Of a stretch of 64,000 nt of DNA, positions 18,114 to 26,556 are shown piece by piece. Source of the DNA: Streptomyces endophytica (GTDB lineage: Bacteria; Actinomycetota; Actinomycetes; Streptomycetales; Streptomycetaceae); the NCBI RefSeq assembly GCF_026153355.1, contig NZ_CP110636.1, forward strand, positions 3,658,001 to 3,722,000, in the 5' to 3' direction. The translations under genes were made by a program, and so were the position numbers. Below the pieces are notes generated by a model that was not told where the DNA came from, made no database searches, and was given only the letters and a program-made list of their open reading frames with translations. Numbering within the stretch: position 1 is the stretch's first letter; the number at the start of each line of letters is the position of its first letter.

Positions 18114-19126
18114 TCACGGCAGCCACGCCTCGTACGACATCACCTGTCCCGCCTTCACCTTGAAGTCCGGCTGGTCCGTCGTGAAGGTCTCCTCCAGGCC
18201 CAGTAGTTCGCCGGTCCGCGGGTCGAGGATCACCATCTGCCGCAGACCCGTGCCGTCGTGCACATACGCCTCACCGCGGCGCCCCAGCCGGTCGGTGACC
18301 GAACCGGCCGGACGCAGGCCTCCGGCATCCGCCAGCATCCGTACGACGGCGGCCGTTTCGCGCGGCCCCGGGGTCCACTCCCCGCGGAACGAGGAGAGCG
18401 CCTGCAGGAGGGGGGAGACGGTGCGGGTGCCGCCCGCTCCGCCGTACAGCCACCCCAGCTCCGCGCGCAGCTTCGCCGGGTCCGTAGGCGGCCGCGTACG
18501 CGAGGCCAGGCCGCCGTGCTGCGCCTCCGAGCCCGCCGGGTAAGTCCTGCGGTGCAGGACCTTGCCGTCGCTGACGGTCCGCCAGTGGCCGTCGTCGTCA
18601 TGGATGACCGGGCGGCCCGGGTGCCGGGGGTCGGTGGCCACGACCAGTTCGGAGCCGCTGCCGTCCGCGTTCCACCGGGTGATGCGTTCTTCCGGCACGG
18701 TAACGGGCGGCGCCGCGTCCGGGCCCTCCTGCATGCTCAGGTACCAGCTCTGCACATGGCTGCCCCGGTGCGGCCCGTCCCGGGTGCGGCCGCCCGGGCC
18801 CTGGCCTCCGCCCTCCGCGCGAGTTCGGCCAGCGGGACCGGCCGGGTGTCGGCGTGCAGGACGAGCGGCCCGGGCGCCGCGACCGCCGGGCTGCTGCCGG
18901 CGTCGGACAGCAGGAAGCAGACCATCGCCACCAGCGCCAGCACCGCCGCCTCCGCGCGCAGCATCAGCCGGCGCCCGGCCCGCCGGGTCCGCGTGTGGTG
19001 CAGCAGGCGGATGAGGCCCGCTTCGGCGCGGGCGTCCAGCGGGCGGTCCCGCCAGCGGCCCGCGCCAGCCGGTACGGGATCGGCCGCGCGCAGCAGCTCC
19101 AGTTCGTCACCCATTGCGGCCCCCAT
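18114..19126 (-). CDS. CU044_5270-like membrane protein, partner of ECF sigma factor, frameshifted
   Basis: About 337 residues: a short cytosolic N-terminus (ELLRAADPVPAG, then RDRPLDARAEAGLIRLL), one TM helix (EAAVLALVAMVCFLLSD) and a large extracytoplasmic domain ending KAGQVMSYEAWLP. This is the layout of the CU044_5270 family that sits next to ECF sigma genes in actinobacteria. It may act as a membrane partner or anti-sigma factor; I infer this from position only. Its start overlaps the sigma stop by 20 nt. The frame breaks at 18774-18776, where one more G joins APGTG to PHRGSHVQSWYLS. Confidence 0.7.
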
Positions 19127-19658
19127 TGCCGTCGTCTCCTGCTCGTGCGGACACCGTCGTCCGCGTACGGTCGATCTCCGCGCGCAGGCGGCGGCGCGCC
19201 CGGTGCAGCCGCATGGCCGCCGCGCTGTGGCCGCACCCGAGGGTCACCGCCAGTTCCTCGACGGTCAGTTCCTCCCAGGCGGTCAGCCGCAGCACCTCCT
19301 GGTCGGCGGGTGAGAGCCGGGCCAGCGCCTCGTGCACCCAGGAGCCGGGCCGCTCGGCGTCCGGACTCTCCACGGTCTGCCGCCGGTGCGCCGCCTCGTG
19401 GTTGCCGAGTCGGTTCAGCAGCCGCCGGTAGCGGCCGAGCCCGCGCACCGTATTGGCCAGGCAGTTGCGGGCCACTCCGTAGAGCCAGGGCAGCGGGGAT
19501 TCGGGGAGCTCGGTGCGGCGTCGCCAGGCTATGGAGAAGACCTCCGCCACCACTTCCTCGACCTCGTGTGCCTGCCCGTCCAGCCGTCGCGCCACGAAGC
19601 GGCTGACCGCCCAGTAGTGCGCGCGATAGGCCTCGGCGAAGGCGTCGTCCGTGCTCAT
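19107..19658 (-). CDS. ECF-type RNA polymerase sigma factor
   Basis: 183 residues. Region 2: AYRAHYWAVSRFVARRLDG, then EVVAEVFSIAWRRRTELPESPLPWLYGVARN. Region 4: ALARLSPADQEVLRLTAWEELTVEELAVTLGCGHSAAAMRLHRARRRL. No region 3 or 1.1, so group 4 (ECF). It is translationally coupled to the CU044_5270-type gene and divergent from ctaD; the upstream region carries an inverted repeat shared with the ctaD leader. The start ATG at 19658 is preferred over 19718, which lies inside that repeat-bearing leader. Confidence 0.88.
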   Translation of the reverse strand: MSTDDAFAEAYRAHYWAVSRFVARRLDGQAHEVEEVVAEVFSIAWRRRTELPESPLPWLYGVARNCLANTVRGLGRYRRLLNRLGNHEAAHRRQTVESPDAERPGSWVHEALARLSPADQEVLRLTAWEELTVEELAVTLGCGHSAAAMRLHRARRRLRAEIDRTRTTVSARAGDDGNGGRNG

Positions 19659-19661
19659 GAA

Positions 19662-19783
19662 CCGTTGGTGTCCGGCATGCCCCCGATCTTCACACCTGCA
19701 CCGAGTGACACATCCCACCCTCTCGGCGGGGGTTCACACGCCCTGTTGGCGGTGACGGCGGAGGCGGTCCCGGACACCAACGG
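19662..19783. promoter_or_regulatory. Divergent sigma/ctaD intergenic region with 14-bp inverted repeat
   Basis: CCGTTGGTGTCCGG at 19662-19675 and its exact complement CCGGACACCAACGG at 19770-19783 place the same sequence 3-4 nt before both divergent start codons. Neither gene has a standard Shine-Dalgarno, so the repeat may be a shared operator or a translation-control element. Confidence 0.5.
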
Positions 19784-19786
19784 GGC

Positions 19787-21433
19787 ATGAAGCTCCCCGT
19801 GAAGTGGCTGACGACCACTGACCACAAGACGATCGGCACGCTCTATCTGGTCACCGCCTTCGCGTTCTTCTGCGTCGGCGGGCTGCTGGCGCTGGTCATG
19901 CGCGCCGAACTGGCCCGGCCGGGCCACCAGATCATGTCGAACGAGCAGTTCAACCAGGCGTTCACGATGCACGGCACGATCATGCTGCTGATGTTCGCGA
20001 CGCCGCTGTTCGCCGGTTTCGCGAACTGGATCATGCCGCTGCAGATCGGCGCGCCCGATGTCGCCTTTCCCCGGCTGAACATGTTCGCGTACTGGCTCTA
20101 CCTCTTCGGCTCGCTGATCGCGGTGGGCGGATTTCTCACCCCGCAAGGGGCGGCGGACTTCGGTTGGTTCGCCTATGCGCCGCTCTCGGACGCGGTGCAT
20201 TCCCCCGGGATCGGCGGCGACATGTGGATCATGGGTCTGGCCTTCTCCGGTTTCGGCACCATCCTCGGTGCGGTCAACTTCATCACGACCATCATCTGCA
20301 TGCGGGCGCCTGGCATGACGATGTTCCGGATGCCGATCTTCACCTGGAACGTGCTGCTGACCGGTGTATTGGTCCTGCTGGCCTTCCCGGTGCTCGCGGC
20401 GGCGCTGTTCGCACTGGAGGTGGACCGTAAATTCGGTGCGCATGTCTTCGATGCCGCGAACGGCGGCGCGTTCCTCTGGCAGCACCTCTTCTGGTTCTTC
20501 GGGCATCCGGAGGTGTACATCATCGCGCTGCCGTTCTTCGGCATCATTTCCGAGGTCATTCCGGTGTTCTCCCGGAAGCCGATGTTCGGTTACTTCGGTC
20601 TGATCGCGGCGACGATTTCGATCGCCGGCCTTTCGGTCACGGTGTGGGCGCACCACATGTACGTCACCGGCGGTGTGCTGCTGCCGTTCTTCTCCTTCAT
20701 GACGTTCCTGATCGCCGTTCCGACCGGTGTGAAGTTCTTCAACTGGATCGGCACGATGTGGAAGGGCTCGCTGTCCTTCGAGACGCCGATGCTGTGGGCG
20801 GTCGGCTTCCTGATCACCTTCGTCTTCGGTGGTCTGACCGGCGTCATCCTGGCCTCGCCGCCGATGGACTTCCACATCTCCGACACGTACTTCGTCGTGG
20901 CGCACTTCCACTATGTGGTCTTCGGAACGGTCGTCTTCGCGATGTTCTCCGGCTTCCACTTCTGGTGGCCGAAGTTCACCGGCAAGATGCTCGACGAGCG
21001 GCTCGGGAAGATCACGTTCTGGACGCTGTTCATCGGCTTCCACGGCACGTTCCTCGTCCAGCACTGGCTCGGCGCGGAAGGCATGATCCGCCGTATTCCG
21101 GACTATCTCGCGGCCGATGGATTCACCGCCCTGAACACCGTCTCCAGCATCTTCTCCTTCCTCCTCGGCCTGTCGATCCTGCCGTTCCTCTACAACGTCT
21201 GGAAGACCGCGAAGTACGGCGAGAAGGTCGAGGTCGACGACCCGTGGGGCTATGGCCGTTCGCTGGAGTGGGCCACGTCCTGCCCGCCGCCGCGGCACAA
21301 CTTCCTCTCCCTGCCCCGTATTCGCTCCGAATCGCCGGCATTCGATCTGCACCACCCGGAGATCGCCCGGGAACTCACGGACGCGAGGAATGACGGGGAC
21401 CGTTCCGGTACCGGAATCGAGGCCCGGGCATGA
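19787..21433 (+). CDS. ctaD: Cytochrome c oxidase subunit I (aa3-type), second stand-alone copy
   Basis: 548 residues, 12 TM helices. Redox ligands are all present: His62 (heme a, in MHGTIML), His240 with cross-linked Tyr244 (WFFGHPEVYI), His289/His290 for CuB (WAHHMY), His373 (heme a3) and His375 (heme a) in VAHFHYV. It is the proton-pumping terminal oxidase core. Subunit II/III genes (ctaC, ctaE) and the bc complex are not adjacent, so this is probably a paralogue that borrows subunits from the main cta-qcr locus. It is divergent from an ECF sigma factor that may control it. Confidence 0.95.
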   Translation: MKLPVKWLTTTDHKTIGTLYLVTAFAFFCVGGLLALVMRAELARPGHQIMSNEQFNQAFTMHGTIMLLMFATPLFAGFANWIMPLQIGAPDVAFPRLNMFAYWLYLFGSLIAVGGFLTPQGAADFGWFAYAPLSDAVHSPGIGGDMWIMGLAFSGFGTILGAVNFITTIICMRAPGMTMFRMPIFTWNVLLTGVLVLLAFPVLAAALFALEVDRKFGAHVFDAANGGAFLWQHLFWFFGHPEVYIIALPFFGIISEVIPVFSRKPMFGYFGLIAATISIAGLSVTVWAHHMYVTGGVLLPFFSFMTFLIAVPTGVKFFNWIGTMWKGSLSFETPMLWAVGFLITFVFGGLTGVILASPPMDFHISDTYFVVAHFHYVVFGTVVFAMFSGFHFWWPKFTGKMLDERLGKITFWTLFIGFHGTFLVQHWLGAEGMIRRIPDYLAADGFTALNTVSSIFSFLLGLSILPFLYNVWKTAKYGEKVEVDDPWGYGRSLEWATSCPPPRHNFLSLPRIRSESPAFDLHHPEIARELTDARNDGDRSGTGIEARA

Positions 21434-21810
21434 GCGAGCGCATCCGCACCGGCGAGGAAAGGATCCGGGAGAGCGAACGGGATCTGGACCGGGCCGTCAA
21501 CGAAATCGAGGGCTTTCTGCTCTGGGAGGCGGAGAAGGACCGCGCCCGCACCCGCGCGGAGGCCTTCTGTGCGGGACTGCCCTGGCTGACCGACACCCAG
21601 CGGCAGGAAGTGGCGGTCCGCTATTGCCAGGACCAGCACGAGACCTCGCGGGCCTATCTGCAACGTATTGCGGTCCGCAGCGCGAGTCTGCGGACCGAAT
21701 ACGAGGGGGTCTACCGGGTCCTCCGGCGACGGCTGGTCACCGCGTGCGTGAGTGCCACGGCGGTGGCGGTGGCCCTGGTGACGGTGGCGGCCGCCGGCCT
21801 CACCCGGTGA
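21430..21810 (+). CDS. Small coiled-coil membrane protein downstream of ctaD
   Basis: 126 residues. Residues 1-100 are charged and helical (RIRTGEERIRESERDLDRAV, likely coiled coil) and the end is one TM helix (CVSATAVAVALVTVAAAGL). It overlaps the ctaD stop by 4 nt (ATGA), so it is co-translated and may be an accessory of this oxidase. It belongs to no family I recognise. Its 3-prime end overlaps the convergent gene by 11 nt. Confidence 0.7.
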   Translation: MSERIRTGEERIRESERDLDRAVNEIEGFLLWEAEKDRARTRAEAFCAGLPWLTDTQRQEVAVRYCQDQHETSRAYLQRIAVRSASLRTEYEGVYRVLRRRLVTACVSATAVAVALVTVAAAGLTR

Positions 21811-22543
21811 CGGTGATCTGGGACGCCGGATCGGTGGTGTCGCGCACCTGATAGGCGGCGTTGAACGTCGAACTCGTCGCACTGGTGGGGCAGCCGAACC
21901 CGCCCACCACCTTCACCGGCACCGCCGCTTTGGTGAAGGTCAGGGTGGACGGCGCCCCGTTGGTCCAGGTGCCGTTGACGGTGGCCGCCGCGGTGGGTGC
22001 CGCGGTCACCGTGCAGGACGCCAGACCGCTGGTCTTGAGCACGAACCCGCCCGAGGGGATGGTCAGCCCGGCGGTCACCGGTGTCCCGTTCTGCATGGCC
22101 ACGCCCCAGGTGCCGGTCGTGGTGACGGTCGCGCTCACCCCGGGCATGCTCGTCGTACAGGAGCCGTAGGTCGCCGGGGTGGTCGAACTGCTCACCGGCC
22201 CGGCGTCGTTGTGGTTGCCGGGCGCGGCCGGGACCTGGCCGCTGGACGTCGAGGTCGTGCAGGTCACGGTCACCGATCCGGCGGTGAAGGTGGCCTTGCC
22301 GGTGAGGGTGGCGGTGAAGGCGTGGCCGGCGGGGCTGACGGTCGTGGCGTCGGCGGCCCCGGCCGGCTGCGCCATCGCCGGACCGGTCACCCCCGCCGTC
22401 AGTCCGACCGCCGCGGCGATCCCGGTACCGGCGACGACCAACGCCCGCCTGCGGGGCGTACGGAAGGCACGGGGCGTACGGGAGGCACGGCAGGCAAGGG
22501 AGTTACGGGGCCGGGCGGATGTGGGGTCTTGGGCATGCGTCAT
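21800..22543 (-). CDS. Secreted Ser/Thr/Ala-rich protein
   Basis: 247 residues. The N-terminus has basic PRRRALVVAG followed by a hydrophobic stretch and an AMAQP cleavage site; the mature part is a beta-rich, Thr/Ser-rich domain with cysteines (TVTCTTST, GSCTTSMPG, SCTVTAA, FGCPTSAT) likely forming disulfides. Such proteins are frequent exported hypotheticals in Streptomyces, often near DUF6230/DUF6114 genes as here. The ATG at 22543 follows GGAAGGAA. No function can be assigned. Confidence 0.7.
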   Translation of the reverse strand: MTHAQDPTSARPRNSLACRASRTPRAFRTPRRRALVVAGTGIAAAVGLTAGVTGPAMAQPAGAADATTVSPAGHAFTATLTGKATFTAGSVTVTCTTSTSSGQVPAAPGNHNDAGPVSSSTTPATYGSCTTSMPGVSATVTTTGTWGVAMQNGTPVTAGLTIPSGGFVLKTSGLASCTVTAAPTAAATVNGTWTNGAPSTLTFTKAAVPVKVVGGFGCPTSATSSTFNAAYQVRDTTDPASQITVTG

Positions 22544-22546
22544 GGA

Positions 22547-22636
22547 GGGGTTCCTTCCAGAGGGGGTTCCAGAGGGGTCCAGGGGGTTCCAGAGGGGTCC
22601 GGAGGGGTTCCGGAGAGGGGCGTTCCACAGGGGGGG
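22547..22636. repeat. G-tract tandem repeat (20-bp unit), possible G-quadruplex
   Basis: AGGGGGTTCCAGAGGGGTCC occurs exactly twice (22561-22580, 22581-22600), with a degenerate third copy. There are eight runs of four or more G on the plus strand between 22547 and 22636. It occupies the gap upstream of the secreted-protein gene. Confidence 0.7.
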
Positions 22637-22647
22637 CCGCACGGGAG

Positions 22648-23010
22648 TTACGGCGACGGCGGTTCCGCCGCCTCGGTCGGCTGCCAGGCGAAGATCATCG
22701 AGCCGCCGAGGATCCCGATGACCGTGCCGATCAGGAAGCCGCCCAGGTTGGACATCACCAGTGCGGCCGCCGCACACAGGACGGTGAGCACCCCCGCGAG
22801 GCCCCGGTAGTGCGGTGCGAACCACGCGGAGAGTCCCATCAGGATCATCACCAGTCCCATCAGGACGGACGGGACACCGGCGATGCCCTGTTGGAGCATG
22901 ATCTTCAGGGGCGCCAGGGGGATGGCGCAGATCTCGGCGCCGGCGACGACGGCCGCCAGACCGCCCCAGAAGGGCCGTCCCGTGCGCCAGCGCCGCCAGG
23001 TCAGAAGCAT
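22648..23010 (-). CDS. DUF6114 domain-containing membrane protein
   Basis: 120 residues, four hydrophobic segments (PFWGGLAAVVAGAEICAIPL, GVPSVLMGLVMILMGLSAWF, LAGVLTVLCAAAALVMSNLG, FLIGTVIGILGGSMIFAW). This is the DUF6114 pattern that follows DUF6230 genes across Streptomyces. The ATG at 23010 overlaps the DUF6230 stop by 10 nt, so the pair is co-translated. The function is unknown. Confidence 0.82.
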   Translation of the reverse strand: MLLTWRRWRTGRPFWGGLAAVVAGAEICAIPLAPLKIMLQQGIAGVPSVLMGLVMILMGLSAWFAPHYRGLAGVLTVLCAAAALVMSNLGGFLIGTVIGILGGSMIFAWQPTEAAEPPSP

Positions 23011-23621
23011 TCCTTCGCGCCCTTGGAGATCTTCATGTGCAGGCCGGAGAGCTTGAAGGTGCCGGCGTTGGTCGCCCAGGCGGTCTGCCGGAGGTGGGTG
23101 ATGCTGACGTCGTCGGCCTGCTGGGCGAAGAGATCCTGCATGCCCTGCGCGCTGTCCGGGCCCTTGTCCAGGGTGGAGGCGTCCCGGCCGATCTCGATGG
23201 CGTGGAAGGACGCGTTGCCGGAGAGCTGGGTGGCGTCCACGAACAGATTGCTGGCCTCGACGGGCGTACTGCCCGTTCCGGCACTGAGGTTGAGCGAGAT
23301 GTCCCCGATGACGGGCAGGTGGGTGACCACCGACTGACAGAGGTTGTGCAGCTGCGCGGTCTTGATGGCGGTGACCGCGACCGGCAGAAGATCTCCCCTG
23401 GCGTTGGTGTCCACGCTGCCGTACTGGGCGAATCCGTCGCCCTTGAGGCTGTCGGCGGACACCTTGAACTGCTGTCCCGATACGGCGAACGATGCGGCCA
23501 GTGCCCCGTTGGCCAGGGCGATGCCCAGGGCCGCGGTACCGGCGAGGGCCGGGACGGCCAGCACGGCGAACTTCCGCCAGCTGGTGCGTCCCGTGACGGG
23601 TCTGCCTTGTGTGTCCTGCAT
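23001..23621 (-). CDS. DUF6230 family exported/membrane protein
   Basis: 206 residues. It has an N-terminal TM/signal segment (FAVLAVPALAGTAALGIALANGALA), then a beta-rich domain (FAVSGQQFKVSADSLKGDGFAQYG, HLPVIGDISLNLSAG) ending LSGLHMKISKGAKECF. The family is Streptomyces-specific, of unknown role, and always with DUF6114. The upstream region holds the palindrome ACTCGCGAGT near 23747-23756. Confidence 0.82.
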   Translation of the reverse strand: MQDTQGRPVTGRTSWRKFAVLAVPALAGTAALGIALANGALAASFAVSGQQFKVSADSLKGDGFAQYGSVDTNARGDLLPVAVTAIKTAQLHNLCQSVVTHLPVIGDISLNLSAGTGSTPVEASNLFVDATQLSGNASFHAIEIGRDASTLDKGPDSAQGMQDLFAQQADDVSITHLRQTAWATNAGTFKLSGLHMKISKGAKECF

Positions 23622-23821
23622 GGTCTGGGTCCCCTTCGTCAGAGCGGTGGAGCACGCTGTCGCGACATGTGGGGGGAACGGTGCGTGGAGGTGCGCAGGG
23701 GAACCGGGCGGCGCGTGAGGGGGAAGGACGGGTTACCCGCGGTTACTTACTCGCGAGTTCGAATGTAGGACCGCCCCTGACGGCTGGCAAGGTTGAGCGG
23801 CAAACCGTTTTCAGACATATC

Positions 23822-23859
23822 GCGGCGCCCGGTGGTCCCTGTCGGCCACCGGGCGCCGC
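23822..23859 (-). terminator. Terminator after cyp125
   Basis: 14-bp perfect stem GCGGCGCCCGGTGG / CCACCGGGCGCCGC with a 10-nt loop, 14 nt past the P450 stop. Confidence 0.65.
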
Positions 23860-23872
23860 ACGGAGCAACGGC

Positions 23873-25105
23873 TCAGCCGTACCGCACCTGGAGTTCCTTC
23901 ACGCCGTTGAGCCAGGCCGAGCGCAACCGCCGGGGATCGCCCGCCAGCGAGATGTCCGGCATGGCGTCCGCGATGGCCTGGAAGATCAGGTTGATCTCCA
24001 GTACGGCCAGCGACTTGCCGAGGCAGAAGTGTGGTCCGCCGCCCCCGAAGCCCAGGTGGGGGTTGGGGTCGCGGGTGATGTCGAAGACCTCGGGGTGGTC
24101 GAAGACCTCGGGATCGTTGTTGGCGGACGAGTAGAAGATCCCGACCCGCTGGCCCTTCTTGATCCGTGCGCCGCCCAGTTCGGTGTCCTGGGTGGCGGTG
24201 CGCTGGAAGGACACCACCGGGGTGGCCCAGCGCACGATCTCCTCGGCCGCGGTGGCCGGGCGTTCGCGCTTGTAGAGCTCCCACTGGCCGGGGTGGGTGA
24301 GGAAGGCGTGCATGCCGTGCGTGATGGCGTTGCGGGTGGTCTCGTTGCCGGCCACCGCCAGCAGCAGCACGAAGAAGCCGAACTCGTCGGAGCCGAGGTT
24401 GCCCTGGTCCTCCGCCGCCACCAGCTGGCTGACGATGTCCTTGGCCGGGCACTCCTTGCGCGCCGCGGCGAGGTTCATCGCGTACGAGATCAGCTCCATG
24501 GCCGCGTTGGAGCCGACCTCTTCGGTGATGGCCAGTTCGGGATCGTCGTAGGCCACCATCTTGTTGGACCAGTCGAAGATGCGGGCCCGGTCGTCCTGGG
24601 GGATGCCGATGAGTTCGGCGATGGCCTGGAGGGGGAGCTCACAGGCGACGTCGGTGACGAAGTCCCCCGAGCCGTTCTCCCGGGCCTGGGCGACGATGTG
24701 CCCGGCCCGCCCGCGCAGCGCGTCCTCCAGCGCCCGGATGGAGCGCGGGGTGAATCCGCGCTGCACTATCTGGCGCACCCGGGTGTGCTCGGGCGGGTCC
24801 ATGTTCAGCATGATCAGCTTCTGGACGTCGATCTGCTCCCGGGTCATCGAGGCGTTGAACCGGATGATCGAGGTGTTGAGGTTCGCGGAGAAGACCTCCG
24901 GCTTGGTGGAGACCTCCTTGACGTCCTGATGGCGGGTGACGACCCAGTAGCCGTCGTCGTCGAAGCCGGCGATGCCGTGCGGCTGGGCGTTCCACCACAC
25001 GGGCGCGGTCTGCCGCAGCTGAGCGAACTCGGGGAGCGGGACGCGGGACCGGTAGACGTCGGGATCGGTGAAGTCGAACCCCTCGGGCAGCGCTGGGCAT
25101 GGCAT
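23873..25105 (-). CDS. cyp125: CYP125-family cytochrome P450 (steroid C26/C27 monooxygenase)
   Basis: 410 residues. Heme thiolate is Cys361 in HLGFGGGGPHFCLG; I-helix AVAGNETTRN; ExxR in EEIVRWATPV. Close resemblance to M. tuberculosis CYP125A1 (Rv3545c) runs along the whole chain: LPEGFDFTDPDVY, VWWNAQ, VMLNMD-type LIMLNMDPPEHTR, GFTPRSI, CELPLQAIAELIG, DEFGFFVLLLAVAGNETTRN, QWELYKRERP, IKKGQRV. That enzyme oxidises the cholesterol side-chain terminus to the C26 acid. It is divergent from fadA5, as in Mtb. The ATG at 25105 follows AGGAG; a longer frame to 25237 lacks homology and overlaps operators. Ferredoxin 37121-37375 may be its donor. Confidence 0.93.
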   Translation of the reverse strand: MPCPALPEGFDFTDPDVYRSRVPLPEFAQLRQTAPVWWNAQPHGIAGFDDDGYWVVTRHQDVKEVSTKPEVFSANLNTSIIRFNASMTREQIDVQKLIMLNMDPPEHTRVRQIVQRGFTPRSIRALEDALRGRAGHIVAQARENGSGDFVTDVACELPLQAIAELIGIPQDDRARIFDWSNKMVAYDDPELAITEEVGSNAAMELISYAMNLAAARKECPAKDIVSQLVAAEDQGNLGSDEFGFFVLLLAVAGNETTRNAITHGMHAFLTHPGQWELYKRERPATAAEEIVRWATPVVSFQRTATQDTELGGARIKKGQRVGIFYSSANNDPEVFDHPEVFDITRDPNPHLGFGGGGPHFCLGKSLAVLEINLIFQAIADAMPDISLAGDPRRLRSAWLNGVKELQVRYG

Positions 25106-25137
25106 CGGCGACTCCTGGTCCGTGGGCCATCGTCTTT

Positions 25138-25152
25138 CTGACGGAACATCAG
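25138..25152. promoter_or_regulatory. CTGACGGnnnGTCAG-type palindrome, cyp125 promoter
   Basis: CTGACGGAACATCAG matches the five-copy motif of this window with one mismatch. It lies 33 bp upstream of the cyp125 ATG. Confidence 0.5.
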
Positions 25153-25174
25153 GTGCGGGGGTCGCGGTGAAGGT

Positions 25175-25188
25175 AGTAACGAGTTCTA
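25175..25188. promoter_or_regulatory. KstR-like operator (7 of 8 fixed positions)
   Basis: AGTAACGAGTTCTA fits TnnAACnnGTTnnA except for the first base. It lies between cyp125 and fadA5, on the cyp125 side. Confidence 0.5.
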
Positions 25189-25277
25189 TAAGTGGCAAGG
25201 GTCTCGGCGATTCCCGTTCCGGACAAGGGGGTTGCATGCCTCTTGCGCGCCGGGTGGCGGCTCACGAGACTGTTCGC

Positions 25278-25301
25278 AGAACTAGAACGCGTACTAGTTC
25301 T
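25278..25301. promoter_or_regulatory. KstR-like operator in cyp125-fadA5 intergenic region
   Basis: AGAACTAG and CTAGTTCT form perfect 8-bp arms around AACGCGTA. The core TAGAACGCGTACTA (25283-25296) fits TnnAACnnGTTnnA with one mismatch. It is 52 bp upstream of the fadA5 ATG. Confidence 0.7.
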
Positions 25302-25352
25302 GTTCCGTGGGTGTCGGGACGCCCGCGGACGCGAGGAGAGGACGAGTCAGTC

Positions 25353-26522
25353 ATGGCCGCGGAACCCGTCATCGTCGAAGCCGTACGCACCCCGATCGGC
25401 AGGCGCCAGGGCGCGCTCGCCAACCTCCACCCCGCCTACCTCCTGGGGGAGACCTACCGCGAACTGCTCGCCCGTACGGGCATCCAGCCCGACTGCGTCG
25501 AACAGATCGTCGGCGGCACCGTCACCCACGCCGGCGAACAGTCGATGAACCCGGCCCGCAACGCCTGGCTGACCATGGGCCTCCCCTACGAGACCGCCGC
25601 GACCACCGTGGACTGCCAGTGCGGCTCGTCCCAGCAGGCCAACCACATGGTCGCCAACATGATCGCCGGCGGTGTGATCGACGTGGGCATCGGCTGCGGC
25701 GTCGAGGCGATGTCCCGGGTTCCGCTCGGCAGCGGCTCCAAGCACGGTCCCGGAAAGCCCTGGCCCGACGAGTGGAACGTCGATCTGCCCAACCAGTTCG
25801 AGGCCGCCGAACGCATCGCCCGCCACCGGGGACTCACCCGCGAGAACGTCGACGCCCTCGGACTGATCTCCCAGGAGCGCGCGGCCACCGCCTGGGCCGA
25901 GGAACGCTTCAAACGCGAGACGTTCGCCGTCCAGGTCCCCACCACCGAGGACGAACAGGCCGCGGGAGGGGGCATGTGGCGGCTGGTCGACCGCGACGAG
26001 GGCCTGCGCGACACCAGCATGGAGGCGCTGGCCGGCCTCAAGCCCGTCATGCCGACCGCCGTCCACACGGCCGGCAACTCCTCACAGATCTCCGACGGCG
26101 CCGCTGCCATCATGTGGGCCTCCAAGCGGATGGCCCGCGCCCTCAAGCTCCGGCCGCGCGCCCGTATCGTCGCCCAGGCCCTGGTCGGCTCCGACCCGCA
26201 CTTCCACCTCGACGGCCCGATCGACGCCACCCGCGCGGTGCTCGGCAAGGCCGGGATGTCCCTCAAGGACATCGACCTCGTCGAGATCAACGAGGCCTTC
26301 GCCTCCGTCGTGCTCTCCTGGGCCCAGGTCTTCGAGCAGGACCTCGCGAAGGTCAATGTGAACGGCGGCGCCATCGCCCTGGGCCACCCCGTCGGCGCCA
26401 CCGGCGCCCGGCTCATCACCACCGCGCTGCACGAACTGGAACGCGCGGACAAGGAGTTCGCGCTGATCACCATGTGCGCGGGCGGAGCACTGGCGACGGC
26501 GACGATCATCCAGCGGCTCTAG
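25353..26522 (+). CDS. fadA5: FadA5-like steroid side-chain 3-ketoacyl-CoA thiolase
   Basis: 389 residues. Catalytic Cys90 (TTVDCQCGSSQQANH), His345 (GGAIALGHPVGATGAR) and Cys375 (ITMCAGGALATATII) are in place. The segments DVGIGCGVEAMSRV, DLPNQFEAAERIARHRG, HTAGNSSQISDGAAA and DIDLVEINEAFASVVLSWA match M. tuberculosis FadA5 (Rv3546) far better than generic acetyl-CoA acetyltransferases. FadA5 releases acetyl- or propionyl-CoA from 3-keto sterol side-chain CoA esters. It is divergent from cyp125 with KstR-like boxes between. The ATG at 25353 follows GAGGAGAGGA. Confidence 0.92.
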   Translation: MAAEPVIVEAVRTPIGRRQGALANLHPAYLLGETYRELLARTGIQPDCVEQIVGGTVTHAGEQSMNPARNAWLTMGLPYETAATTVDCQCGSSQQANHMVANMIAGGVIDVGIGCGVEAMSRVPLGSGSKHGPGKPWPDEWNVDLPNQFEAAERIARHRGLTRENVDALGLISQERAATAWAEERFKRETFAVQVPTTEDEQAAGGGMWRLVDRDEGLRDTSMEALAGLKPVMPTAVHTAGNSSQISDGAAAIMWASKRMARALKLRPRARIVAQALVGSDPHFHLDGPIDATRAVLGKAGMSLKDIDLVEINEAFASVVLSWAQVFEQDLAKVNVNGGAIALGHPVGATGARLITTALHELERADKEFALITMCAGGALATATIIQRL

Positions 26523-26556
26523 CGGCCCCGCAGCGGCTGTCGTCACCCCTCACGGG

